Part shown: piece after piece, positions 44,119 to 55,087 of the stretch
Numbering within the stretch: the stretch's first letter is position 1
Layout of the letters: each line of letters begins with the position of its first letter
Origin: Lucinisca nassula
Lineage: Eukaryota; Mollusca; Bivalvia; Lucinida; Lucinidae
Assembly (NCBI GenBank): GCA_963580285.1
Contig: OY757010.1
Coordinates: forward strand, 221,359,234-221,423,233
DNA: 64,000 bases
Direction: 5' to 3'
Made by a program: the position numbers and the translations under genes
The notes under the pieces: generated by a model
Database searches by the model: none
What the model saw: the letters and a program-made list of their open reading frames with translations, nothing else
What the model was told of the DNA's origin: nothing

Positions 44119-47100
44119 AAAGGGCCCCAGAGCGGGGGCATTTTTTGCCCCAGCACTTTAATTTGAACAATCTTGGTAGGGGTCCACTAGGTGACGCTTC
44201 ATACCAAATATCAAAGACCTGAGCCTAGCGGTTTCAAAGAAGAAGATTTTTAAAGATTTTCCCTATATAAGCCCATGTAAAACCCAAAGACCCGGGGCGG
44301 AGGCATTTATGGCACCAGCACTATAATTTGAACAATATTGGTAGAGGTCCACCAGATGAAGCTTCATACCAAATATCAAAGACCTGGGCCTTGCGGTTTA
44401 AGAGAAGAAGATTTTTCAAGATTTTCCATAAATAAGTCTATGTAAAACCAAAGGGCCCTGGAGCGGGGGCATTTTTGGCCCCAGGGCTATAATTTGAATA
44501 ATCTTGGTAGTGGTCTACTAGGTGAAGCTTCATATCGAATATCAAAGACCTGGGCCTTGCAGTTTCAGAGACGAAGATTTTTAAAGATTTTCCCTGTATA
44601 AGCCCATGTAAAACCCAAAGGCCCTGTGTGTGTGTGTGGGGGGGGGGGGGAGGGGGGGGTTGGGGGGACTGGGCCTTATGGGGTGAAGCTTCATACCAAA
44701 TATCAAAGACAAGGGCCTTACGGTTTCAGAGAAGAAAATTTTTAAAGATTTTCCCAATATAAGCCCATGTAAAACCAAAGGGCCCCAGAGCAGGGGTATT
44801 TTTGGCCCCAGCACTTTAATTTGAACAATCTTGGTAGGGTCCACTAGGTAAAGCTTCATACCAAATATCAAAGACCTGAGCCTAGTAGTTTCAGAGACGA
44901 GATTTTTAAAGATTTTCCCTATATAAGCCCATGTAAAACCAAAAGGCCCCGGGTTGGGGGCATTTTTGGCCCCAGGGCCTGGGCCTTGTGGGGTGAAGCT
45001 TCATACCAAATATCAAAGACATGGGCCTTACAGTTTCAGAGTAGAAAATTTTTAAAGATTTTTCCCTAAATAAGCCATATAAAACCAAATGGCCCCAGAG
45101 CAGGGGCATTTTTTGCCCAAGCACTATAATTTGAACAATCTTGGTAGGGGTCCACTAGGTAAAGCTTCATACCAAATATCAAAGACCTGGGCCTAGCAGT
45201 TTCAGAGAAGAAGATTTTTAAAAATTTTCCCTATATAAGCCCATGTAAAACCAAAAGGCCCCGGAGCGGGGGCATTTTTGGCCCCAGCACAATAATTTGA
45301 ACAATCTTGGTAGGGGTCCACTAGATGAAGCTTCATACCAAACATCAAAGACCTGGGCCTTGCGGTTTCGGAGAAGAAGATTTTTAAAGATTTTTTCTAT
45401 ATAAGCCCATGTAAAACCAAAGGGCCCCCAGGCGGGGGCATTTTTTGCCCCAGCACTATAATTTGAACAATCTTGGTAGGGGTCCACTAGATGAAGCCTC
45501 ATACCAAATATCAAAGACCTGGGCATTGCGGTTTCAGAGAAAAAGATTTTTCAAGATTTTCCATATATAAGTCTATGTAAAACCAAAGGGCCCCGGAGCG
45601 GGGGGCATTTTTGGCCCTACGGCTATAATTTGAACAACCTTGGTAGGGGTCCACTAGGTGAAGCTTCATACCAAATATCAAAGACCTGGGCCTTGCGGTT
45701 TCAGAGAAGAAGATTTTTAAAGATTTTCCCTATAAAACCCCATGTAAAACCAAAAGGCCCTGCTTGGGCTGGGGGGGGGGGGACCTGGGCCTTGTGGGGT
45801 GAAGCTTCATACCAAATATCAAAGACAAGGGCATTAAGGTTTCAGAGAAGAAAATTTTTAGAGATTTTTTCTATATAAGCCCATGTAAAACCAAAGGGCC
45901 CCAGAGTGGGGGCATTTTTAGCCCCAGCACTATTTGAACAATCTTGGTAGGGTTCCACTAGATGAAGCTTCATATCAAATATCAAAGACCTGAGCCTTGC
46001 AGTTTCAGAGAAGATAATTTTAAAAGGTTTTCCCTATGTAAGCCCATGTAAAACCAAAGGGCCCTGGGGCGGGGGCATTTTTGGCCCCAGCACTTTAATT
46101 TGAAAAATCTTGGTAGGGGTCCACTAGATGAAGCTTCATACCAAATATCAAAGACCTGGGCCTTGCGGTTTCAGAGAAGAAGATTTTTAAAGATTTTCCC
46201 TATATAAGCTCATGTAAAACCAAAGGGCCACGGGGCGGGGGCATTTTTGGCCCCAGCACTATAATTTGAACAATCTTGGTTGGGGTCCACTAGATGAAGC
46301 TTCATACCAAATAACAAAGACCTGGGCCTTACGACTTCAGAGAAGAAGACTTTTAAAGATCTTCCCTATATAAGCCCATGTAAAACCAAAAGGCCCCGGG
46401 ATTGGGGCATTTTTGGCCCCTAGGGCCTGGGCCTTGTGGGGTGAAGCTTCATACCAAATATCAAAGACATGGGCCTTACGGTTTCAGAGAAGACAATTTT
46501 TGGCCCCAGCACTATAATTTGAACAATCTTGGTAGGGGTCCACTAGATTAAGCCTCATACCAAATATCCAAAACCTGGGCCTTTTGGTTTCAGAGAAGAA
46601 GATTTTTCAAGATTTTCCGTATATAAGTCTATGTAAAACCAAAGGGCCCCGGAGCAGGGGCATTTTTGGCCCTAGGGCTATAATTTAAACAACCATGGTT
46701 GGGGTCCACTAGGTGAAGCTTCATACCAAATATCAAAGACCTGGGACTTGCGGTTTCAGAGAAGAAGTTTTTTTTAAGATTTTCCCTGTATAAGCCCATG
46801 TAAAACCAAAAAGCCCCGGGGCGTGGGGGGGGGGGGGAAGGGGGACCTGGGCCTTGTGGGGTGAAGTCATACCAAATATCAAAGTCATGGGCCTTAGGGT
46901 TTCAGAGAAGAAAATTTTTTAAAGATTTTCCCTATATAAGCCCATGTAAAACCAAAGGGCCCCAGAGTGGGGGCATTTTTTGCCCCAGCACTATAATTTG
47001 AACAATCTTTGTAGGGATCCACTAGGTGAAGCTTCATACCAAATATCAAAGACCTGGGCCTAGCGGTTTTAGAGAAGAAGATTTTTAAAGATTTTCCCTA

Positions 47101-49494
47101 TATAAGCCCATGTAAAATCAAAGGGCCCCGGGGCAGGGGGCATTTTTGGCCCCAGGGCCATAATTTGAACAATCTTGGTAGGGGCAAATTAGGTGAAGCT
47201 TCATACCAAATATCAAAGACCTGGGCCTTGCGGTTTCAGAGAAGAAAATTTCAAAAGATTTTCCCTATGTAAGCCCATGTAAAACCAAAGGGCCCCGGAG
47301 CGGGGGCATTTTTGGCTCCAGCACTATAATTTGAACAATCTTGGTAGGGGTCCACTAGATGAAGCTTCATACCAAATATCAAAGACCTGGGCCTTGCGGT
47401 TTCAGAGAAGAAGATTTTTTAAGATTTTCCCTATATAAGCCCATGTAAAACCAAAGGGCCCCAGGGCGGGGGCATTTTTGGCCCTAGCACTATAATTTGA
47501 ACAATCTTGGTAGGGGTCCACTAGATGAAGCTTCATACCAAATATCAAAGACCTGGGCTTTACGGTTTCAGAGAAGAAGATTTTTAAAGATCTTCCATAT
47601 ATAAGCCCATGTAAAACCCAAGGGCCCTGGAGCGGGGGCATTTTTGGCCCCAGCACTATAATTTGAACAATCTTGGTGGGGGTCCACTAGATAAAGCTTC
47701 ATACCAAATATCAAAGACCTGGGCCTTGCGGTTTCAGAGAAGAAAATTTTAAAAGATTTTCCCTATGTAAGCCCATGTTAAACCAAAGGGGCCCGGGGCG
47801 GGGGCATTATTAGCCCCAGCACTATAATTTGAACAATCTTGTAGGGGTCCACTAGATGTAGCTTCAGACCAAATATCAAAGACCTGGGCCTTACGGTTTC
47901 AGAGAAGAAGATTTTTAAAGATTTTCCCTGTATAAGCCCATGTAAAACCAAAGGGCCCCGGAGCGGGGGCATTTTTGGCCCCAGCACTATAATTTGAACA
48001 ATATTGGTAGGGGTCCACTAGATGAAGCTTCATACCAAATATCAAAGACCTTGGCCTTAGGGTTTCAGAGAAGAAGATTTTTTAAAGATCTTCCCTTTAT
48101 AAGACCATGTAAAACCAAAGGGCCCTGGAGCGGGAGCATTTTTGGCCCAAGCACTATAATTTGAACAATCTTGGTAGGGGTCCACTAGTTGAAGCTTCAT
48201 ACCAAATATCAAAGACCTGGGCCTTGGGGTTTCAGAGAAAAAGATTTTTAAAGATTTTCCCTATATTAGCCCATGTAAAATCAAAGGGGCCTGGGGCGGG
48301 GGCATTTTTGGCCCCAGCACTATAATTTGAACAATCTTGGTAGGGGTCCACTAGATGTAGCTTCAGACCAAATATCAAAGACCTGGGCCTTACGGTTTCA
48401 GAGAAGAAGATTTTTAAAGATTTTCCCTATATAAGCCCATGTAAAACCAAAGGGCCCGGAGCGGGGGCATTTTTGGCCCCAGCACTATAATTTGAACAAT
48501 CTTGGTAGGGGTCCACTAGATGAAGCTTCAGACCAAATATCAAAGACCTGGGCCTAACTGTTTCAGACAAGAAGATTTTTAAAGATGTTTCCTATATAAG
48601 CCCATGTAAAACCAAAGGGCCCCGGAGCGGGGGCATTTTTGGCCCCAGCACTATAATTTGAACAATCTTGGTAGGGGTCCACTAGATGAAGCTTCATACC
48701 AAATATCAAAGACCCGGGCCTTGCAGTTTCAGAGAAGAAAATTTTAAAAGATTTTCCCTATGTAAGCCCATGTTAAACCAAAGGGCCCCGGAGCAGGGGC
48801 ATTTTTGGCCCCAGCACTTTAATTTGAACAATCTTGGTAGGGGTCCACTAGATGAAGCTTCATACCAAATATCAAAGACCTGGGCCTTGCAGTTTCAGAG
48901 AAGAAGATTTTTTAAGATTTTCCCTATATAAGCCCATGTAAAACCAAAGGGCCCCGGAGCGGGGGCATTTTTGGCCCCAGCACTATAATTTGAACAATCT
49001 TGGTAGGGGTCCACTAGTTGAAGCTTCATACCAAATATCAAAGACCTGGGCCTTGCGGTTTCAGAGAAGAAGATTTTTAAAGATTTTCCCTATATAAGCC
49101 CATGTAAAACCAAAGGGCCCCGGAGCGGGGGCATTTTTGGCCCAAGCACTATAATTTGAACAATCTTGGTAGGGGTCCACTAGATGAAGCTTCATACCAA
49201 ATATCAATGACCTGGGCCTTGTGGTTTCAGAGAAGAAGATTTTTTAAGTTTTTGGTGAAAACAATCTATTTTTGGCCCCAAAAACCTATATGTGCAACGG
49301 ACCGGAACCATTTGAACAACTTTGAAAGGGGACCACCTAAGGATCATTTCTGTGAAGTTTGGTCAAAATCCGATCAGTGGTTTAGGAGGAGATGTCGTTT
49401 AAAGAAATTGTTAACGGACGCACGGACGCACTGACGCACGACGGACGAAAAGTGATCCTATAAGCTCACCTCGTCACTACGTGACGGTGAGCTA
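44119..49494 (-). repeat. Tandem-repeat element 2, right part, with terminal domain
   Basis: About 30 monomers of ~165 bp stand head to tail. GAAGCTTCATACC recurs at intervals of ~164-168 bp, e.g. ~48687, 48855, 49019 and 49186. Similarity between monomers rises toward the right end. Some monomers are replaced by a shorter GC-rich variant with poly-G and CTGGGCCTTGTGGGGTGAAG. From ~49259 the array gives way to a unique ~235-bp terminal domain ending in GACGCACGACGG, AAAAGTGATCC and the hairpin at 49463-49493. Peptide-like frames here simply follow the repeat. Confidence 0.88.
49463..49493. repeat. Perfect terminal hairpin of the tandem-repeat element
   Basis: AGCTCACC (49463-49470), a TC bulge, GTCAC-TAC-GTGAC, then GGTGAGCT (49486-49493): 13 paired bases around a 3-nt loop. 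The same structure, slightly decayed, closes element 1 at 28202-28233. Both are followed by AAAAA of an I-like LINE. A hairpin close to a fixed end is reminiscent of rolling-circle or other non-autonomous elements, but no diagnostic end motif is certain. Confidence 0.8.
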
Positions 49495-52097
49495 AAAAGT
49501 TAGTCTGATATGTATAAAAATCTTAAACAGTTAAATCTTATGAAAAAGTCCAATTTCTTTTAATTCGAATAAAATAATATTTTCAAAAGGTACATCTTGA
49601 AACAATTGTTGCAACGTGTCAGCTTTGAAGTATAAGTTACGGGATTGTGAAAAGTCTACACATTCAATTAAAATATGTTTCATAGTGAATGGCTGATCAC
49701 AGCCTACACAGGAAGGCTGTTAATCACAATTTTAAAATAAAAGAATGAATAACTGTAGTATGACCAATGCGCAGTCGTGTTAATACTACGTCCTCTTTCC
49801 TGGAAAACTGTGGAGGAGAGCATTTAGTTCCAACGACAGGTTTAATGGCATGGAATTTGTTATTTATTGCACCGTCCCATTCGCCTTGCCATTCCGACAA
49901 GATGTGTCCATTGATAAATGGTTTAAAATTATTAAAATGAATTTTAAAAACAGACGGATCAAGATTGAGCGATTCGTTTGCTTTCTTGTCAGCAAACTGA
50001 TTGCCGACAATGCTAATATGGCTCGGAAGCCAACAAAACAAGATTTGGTGCGTAGAAATTTCATAATGCTTTTCGATCAGTTTTTGTATTTGAGGATTTT
50101 TAGATGATGAATGGTCTAAAGCCTTAAGCACAGAAAGTGAATCAGAAAATATAATTGCTTTTTGAAAGGATGAAGAACTGATAAAATCTAAAGCTAGGTC
50201 TATTGCTTTGGCTTCAGCTGTAAAAATAGATGAACCATCTGGAAGGCGCAAGGTTTGGTGCGTATCTTGAGAAACATACGCACAACCAACCTTTTTCTCC
50301 TTTGGAACCATCAGTATAAACTTGCTGGTAATCATCATAACGTGACTGCAGTACCTGAAAGTTTTGTTTGAGTAGCATTGGATTTGATTCGGATTTTTTG
50401 CCATCATGTAAGTCAAACAGAATAGAAGGTTTTTTAATACACCAAGATGGAACTTCGGCCATTTCATGTTTTTGAATATTTTTAAGGTTGATACCTGAAT
50501 TTTCTAGCAGTGGTAAAATACCTAATCCAAAAGGTTTGATTGCTGTGGGTTTAATTTCATACTTATCCACAAATTGAGGTGGAAATGAAATGGTTAGATG
50601 GATTAGCAGCAAGTCTAATACCATACTGAAGAGAAAGTTTCTCTCTGCGCGAAGTTAAAGATGGTTCACCTGCTTCTACATAAAGGCTTAATACGGGAGA
50701 AGTACGGAAGGCTCCCATAGCCAGACGAAGGCCTTGGTGATGGATATTATCCAATGATTTTAAATAGGACTTTTTGGCAGAACCATAAACAACAGACCCA
50801 TAATCTAATTTAGAACTTATTAAAGACCGGTAAAGATGTAATAAAGTATACCGATCTGCTCCCCAACTTGTATGAGCTAAAACTTTCAAAAAGATTCAAA
50901 GCTTTTAAGCATTTCGCTTTAAGGTATTTAATATGGGGAATAAAAGATAACTTTTGATCAAATATGACCCCAAAAAATTTGGCTTCTTCAACAAGAGAAA
51001 TTTATGATCCGTATAAAAAAGTAAGGATGTTCGTGTTTCTTCCGTAGCTTACAAAAATGAAGACACTGCGTTTTCGACTTGGAGAACTTGAAACCATTTT
51101 TATCAGTCCATTCTTCTATTCTTTATAAATTTTGTTGTAACTTTCGTTCAATTGTTTTCATATTTTTTGAACGGTAACATATACAGAAATCGTCAACATA
51201 CAAGGAACAATCAGTTTTGTCGTCCAAACATTGTACAATATTGTTTATTTTGATGTTAAGTAGCGTAGTTGAAAGAATACTACCCTGTGGGACACCCTGT
51301 TCTTGATCATAGAAATCTGACACGGTAGACCCCACACTCACCTGAAACATGCGCTCCCCTAAAAAGCTTTCAATAAAACTGGGAAGTTTTCCTCTTAAGC
51401 CAATGTTATGGAGATCTTTCAATATTCTATAACGCCATGTAGTATCATATGCTTTCTCCAAGTCGAAAAAGACAGCTACTACGTGTTCTTTGTTAATAAA
51501 AGCATCTCGTATAAATGTTTCTAGTCTTATTAAATTGTCATTGGTACTAAGTTCCGAACGAAAACCCGATTGATATTCTGAAATGAGGTTGTTGGACTCT
51601 AAGTACCAGACTTATCTCTTGTTTATCATTCTCTCCAATGTTTTACACAAACAACTTGTCAAAGATAATTTGTAGGTTCTGCAGGATCTTTCCCTGGTTT
51701 CGGAATTGGTACAACTGTAGCTACACGCCAGCTCTCAGGACAGACCCCCGTTTCCCAAATATTATTAAAGATATCTAAAAGTGTTGTAAGAGAATGTTTT
51801 GGCAGATGCTTAAGCATCTGCTAGTGAATTTCATCGGGGCCGGTTGCCGTATCATGGGATTTTTCAATGGCTTCAACGAGTTCGGATAAGTTAAAAGGTT
51901 TGTTGTATTCTTCGTGATTAAGGAATTTAAAGTTTAGATTTCTTTTCTCTTGGTCCTTTTTTGAAATTTCTAAAAGTGTCAGAATAATTACGCGATGATG
52001 AATTTTTCAAGAATGTGCTCCCAAGAGTATCTGAAATACCTTTTTTTTGTTGAAGCTATTGTGCCAAATTCAGTATTTAAATGTGTAAAACTAGAAG

Positions 52098-52425
52098 ACG
52101 TCTCCCCGTACATCAACCATAGTGCATGTTACTTTTGGTCCTTTGAGATCAGCGTGAATATTCTGAGAAATCAGAAATAAATTATTGGTTTAGACTCATA
52201 TTCTAGACAGGTTTTTAATGATTTGGACCCCATTTTGATTTATATAAGTCTTTGTATCGACTGCCTATTCGAAATTCGCAAAATTCCAGTATGTTTCCTC
52301 TGGCTTTCTTTGCCGGATCATTACAGAGTCACTGATGAGGCTTTATTAGCCGAAACTACGTAGTATGACCCATCTTCTTTCTTATGAATGTTTTCATTGC
52401 TCTTAAAGGAACTCATTTTTGATTT
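52098..52425 (+). mobile_element. Retrozyme-like insert with hammerhead in LINE I
   Basis: LINE homology ends at AACTAGAAGAC (~52099) and resumes at TTTGTTTTTCC (~52426). The ~325 bp between has no ORF. It begins ACGTCTCCC...TACATCA...CATAGTG and GTCCTTTGAGATCA, which resembles the minus strand of 31105-31165. It ends ~50 nt after a complete hammerhead. No clear TSD is visible. Small non-coding retroelements with hammerheads (retrozymes) are known in plants and animals; this fits that description. Confidence 0.6.
52326..52371 (+). ncRNA. Candidate hammerhead ribozyme (plus strand)
   Basis: The core is complete: CTGATGA at 52332-52338; stem II GGCT-TTATT-AGCC (52339-52351), four perfect pairs; GAAA at 52352-52355; then stem III and cleavage triplet GUA (52363-52365), with predicted cleavage after A52365. 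Stem III is ACTACGTAGT (52355-52364), a perfect palindrome with only a 2-nt turn, so it would be far more stable in a dimer. Stem I pairs GUCA (52328-52331) with UGAC (52366-52369), with a further pair beyond one mismatch. Every invariant nucleotide is present. Confidence 0.85.
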
Positions 52426-52747
52426 TTATTTGTTTTTCCTTAAAGTTTTCGTACCGTATCCCAAACCTTTTTAATGGGGGATTTGTAGTTCAATTTGGAG
52501 ACATAATCTCTCCATGACTTTCGTTTGGAAGCTCGGATTGTTCGCCGATCTTTAGTTCTAAAAACTTTTACGTCGTTTAACTTTTCTGAAGTGGGATTTT
52601 TGCAGTACTTATTTAGAGCCTGTTTACGCTTTTTAATAGCTTCTTTACAGTCATTATTAAACCAAGGCTTGGTTTTTGCGGATACGTTTACAGAGCAGAA
52701 GAAGGAGCAGGCAATGTTTATAAAGTCTTAGGAGTCAGGAAACTGTC

Positions 52748-53110
52748 AGATAGTACAAAGTAGAAGCGAATATAATGATTAGGAATCAATACAGTTAGTC
52801 CAAAGCCCCATCAGACACCAAAGGAAAACCCAAACAATTGAAACATCAACAGCGGACAGCCAAAATGACAGTTACATTTCCAATTGTCTATCCAAAATAA
52901 AATAAGCGATACACACACTCAAAGACAAGCAATAACAAAAACAAACCGCGACAGACGAACTGGCTTAGAACTGTCAGTTAAACGAATTCCTCTCGGGGGC
53001 TTAAATCAATTTTACGTGGCCACAATTCTCGCCCTTACTTCCTCGCGATTTAGACAAAAACATTGTCCACATGAAGGCCTTCTTTTGCAACATGTCCGTT
53101 AACACAAACT
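52748..53110 (-). mobile_element. Degenerate PLE 3'-UTR fragment
   Basis: Reverse-complement match to the PLE 3' UTR, more diverged than the other copies: GTAGAAG at the outer end, then GACACCAAAGG, GCGATACACACA, GGGGGCTTAAATC and CATGAAGGCCTTC. The adjoining 52673-52747 is unassigned. Confidence 0.75.
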
Positions 53111-53229
53111 CGGTATCGCGCTAGGATAGAAAGAAAAGCTCACTACCACGTTACGTTGCTGAGCAGCTCATGTAAGAGGTCACCCCTACACCAGGAAAGC
53201 ATACTTACCTGGGACAAAAAAAACGCGAT
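53111..53229. other. Unassigned spacer
   Basis: No feature supported. It contains AAAGCTCACTACCACGTTACG, a partial and imperfect resemblance to the tandem-element terminal hairpin, and a 12-nt match to the 5' end of U1 snRNA near 53200, both too short to call. Confidence 0.4.
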
Positions 53230-54065
53230 TAATCTACTTGTAATGGTTTTTCTTTTACATAGGTATCTTGCGTTTGTGAAGACAAACTCAACACATATAT
53301 ATATATTTTAACCACTGAGTTAGTTTCTTTCTGTCATGAATCCGTTTATCAAGTTTGAAAGTTTTCAATCCAACCATGTGGACCACGACAGGTTGTCGAG
53401 GGAGTTTGTCTTGCACCCACTGAAACCTACAATACATTTGTTTGATTTGAGGTTAGCGTCCCCGTCAACACTGTAAAGGTCATTTTGGAGACGTTGCTTC
53501 CAATTTTGTGGGACTTCTACCCGACCTGAGATGAAATGACATCTCAAGCCCTGTCGCCCAATGAACCAATAGGGTTTATTAACATGGACGGGCCGTCTCG
53601 CACTGCTTTGCCCAGGCAGGCTTAGATCCTCTAAGCGGTTTACCAGTACTCGTGCGCGGGTCGGTTTCAGCTCTGCGTGGAAGCATAATGCAGCCCATCT
53701 ATTTCTTCAAGCCCCGATGGGCGGGACCTACAAGACATGTTCCTATGGAGAACTTCTGAACGGGCTGATTGATGCAGGTGTTCAGATGGAACGTACGGGA
53801 TTTTCAAAGTGAGTGCTCTAAACAATTCTTCCTCGGGTGTTTCCAAAACTCTAATTCAGTAGAAAATGTGTTAAGTTTAGGAAAGATAAAAGTGGGTTCC
53901 TTCTTTTTTGACGTTATTGGAGATGACAGAGCATGTGTTGAAAGGTGAGGATACACTGGTTGCCTCTCTATTTCAATAACAGTTTGTTAAAGAAAATCTT
54001 TAAATAATATGGTGAAGTTCTGGACACTGCAATGATGAAGACTGCACATGAGAAATTGGTAGCTT
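53230..54065 (+). pseudogene. Tx1-like copy 4, leader end and ORF1, split by a SINE
   Basis: The leader end (TTTTACATAGGTATC, TTTGTGAAGAC) precedes ATG 53336. The frame opens with MNPFIKFESFQSNHVDHDRL, breaks near 53400, and after the SINE continues with TCSYGELLNGLIDAGVQ (from ~53738). It then runs through very degenerate VHWLPLYFNNSLLK-like sequence to ~54065. Many frameshifts are present. The knuckle and C-terminus are missing; Tx1-like copy 5 follows. Confidence 0.75.
53438..53725 (-). mobile_element. SINE-like repeat in Tx1-like copy 4
   Basis: About 288 bp, the same family and orientation as 6570-6906. The flanking TSD is acctacaatacat at 53425-53437 and acctacaagacat at 53726-53738 (one mismatch). 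It inserted in the ORF1 stretch encoding the SCSYGELL region. Confidence 0.85.
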
Positions 54066-54107
54066 ATAATGTGTATATATCAAACGTCAGTCGTTAGTCC
54101 ATTTCAG

Positions 54108-54690
54108 TTAGCAGTACGAAATCCTGCGGTAGATCTTCATGGTTGCGAGTGTAATTACATCAACGCCGACAGACTCAAAAGGACTGTGCGTGTGATACAG
54201 TTTAACCCAAGGGACCATGTATCGTATGTGGAACTGCTGAATGGTCAGAACCGGGCGAAAGTTCACACGGATGAAATAGGTATCAATTGTAAGGTCAGTG
54301 CCGCCGATTCCGGCTACTCAATCCTTTGTTCTTTCTAGGACACTTTGTATGCAATAATGGGTCTCAAAGAAAATCGAATACCGCTCAAGCCGGCGATAGG
54401 GGCGTATGCAGCCTTGGAAACTATATTGCAGTATATGAAGAGACTCAATAAACCGAGTCTCCGACTTTCGTTCTTTTATGTGTTCTTTGTTCCCAAAGGC
54501 AGCCTTCTATCTTTTTATTTTTATAGCAGGCAAGAAGTTCTATACTATCAAAATGTCAGAACAGCTCGTATCAGAAATGGTCCACTGGTACCGATATATC
54601 TTTATAATGCCATCTTAGAGAGATCTTCAGTTATTACGGAGAGGTGTTGGGGATTGAGATGATGAACTACTTCCCACGAGAAATTTGTGA
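54108..54690 (+). pseudogene. Tx1-like copy 5 ORF1 fragment
   Basis: NPAVDLHGCECNYINADRLKRTVRV, VSYVELLNG, HTDEIGI and KVSAADSGYSIL match ORF1 copy 2 in order. Stops and frameshifts follow at ~54340. A weak KMSEQLV.EMVHW segment and YYGEVLGIEMM-like residues continue to ~54690. It is a diverged subfamily relative to copies 1-4. Confidence 0.65.
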
Positions 54691-54749
54691 TTGTCTATGA
54701 AGTGAAACGAATTCCACTGGGAGCCCAAACCGATTTGTCTTTCAGCCAC

Positions 54750-54939
54750 CAAGTTTCCTGTTTGTGTTAACGAAGGCCAAGACAAGCTTCCTACGCTATA
54801 CTGGTTACCAAAAATTCATAAATAACCTTACAAAGCACGGTTTATTGCAAATTCTAGCTCTTGCACTACCACTGAACTTTCTAAATTATTAACTTCCTGT
54901 CTTACTGCTATTAAAACGCATGTAATTAAATATTGTGAT
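54750..54939 (+). pseudogene. Penelope-like element RT, N-terminal piece
   Basis: The frame reads DKLPTLYWLPKIHK, a stop, then PYKARFIANSSSC, TTTELSKLLTSCLTAIKTH and VIKYCD. LYWLPKxHK followed by RFI(A/V) and SSCTTxLS is the opening part of PLE-type reverse transcriptases. It ends exactly at the TSD of LINE J and continues at 62189 as VKYCDKVFERSG, so the two pieces are one RT gene. Confidence 0.85.
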
Positions 54940-55087
54940 GATGATGATGATGATTTCGTGTTTAACGACGCGTCAACCCTCTTTGTGGGTCATAAGCGTC
55001 TAACGGTTGATGGTTAAACGGCATGAATAATTATGATGATATTAAAAGTAAAAAGTCAGAATGATAATGTATAAAAATCTGAAACAG

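Larger units (their letters stand above)
49495..52672 (-). pseudogene. LINE copy I, 5'-truncated and decayed ORF2
   Basis: Starts inside the 3' UTR at the boundary with element 2 (the outer ~100 bp and tail are missing) and runs through RNase H, RT and part of the EN-RT linker to ~52672. RT motifs LEKAYDTTW, GVPQGS and YVDDFCICY are present. Frameshifts occur near 49720, 50290, 50590, 50890, 51000, 51120 and 51650, among others. Near 52098-52425 a hammerhead-bearing insert splits the linker. This is one of the older copies. Confidence 0.88.

Noticed and set aside
45218..45526. Repetitive peptide frames in the tandem arrays (e.g. 45218-45526, 47402-47656)
   Set aside because: They mirror the ~165-bp monomer, are broken in neighbouring monomers and have no start or codon signal of their own.
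53190..53215. U1 snRNA 5' end (ATACTTACCTGG) near 53200
   Set aside because: Only 12 nt match; the following sequence departs from U1, and no snRNA promoter or Sm site is seen.
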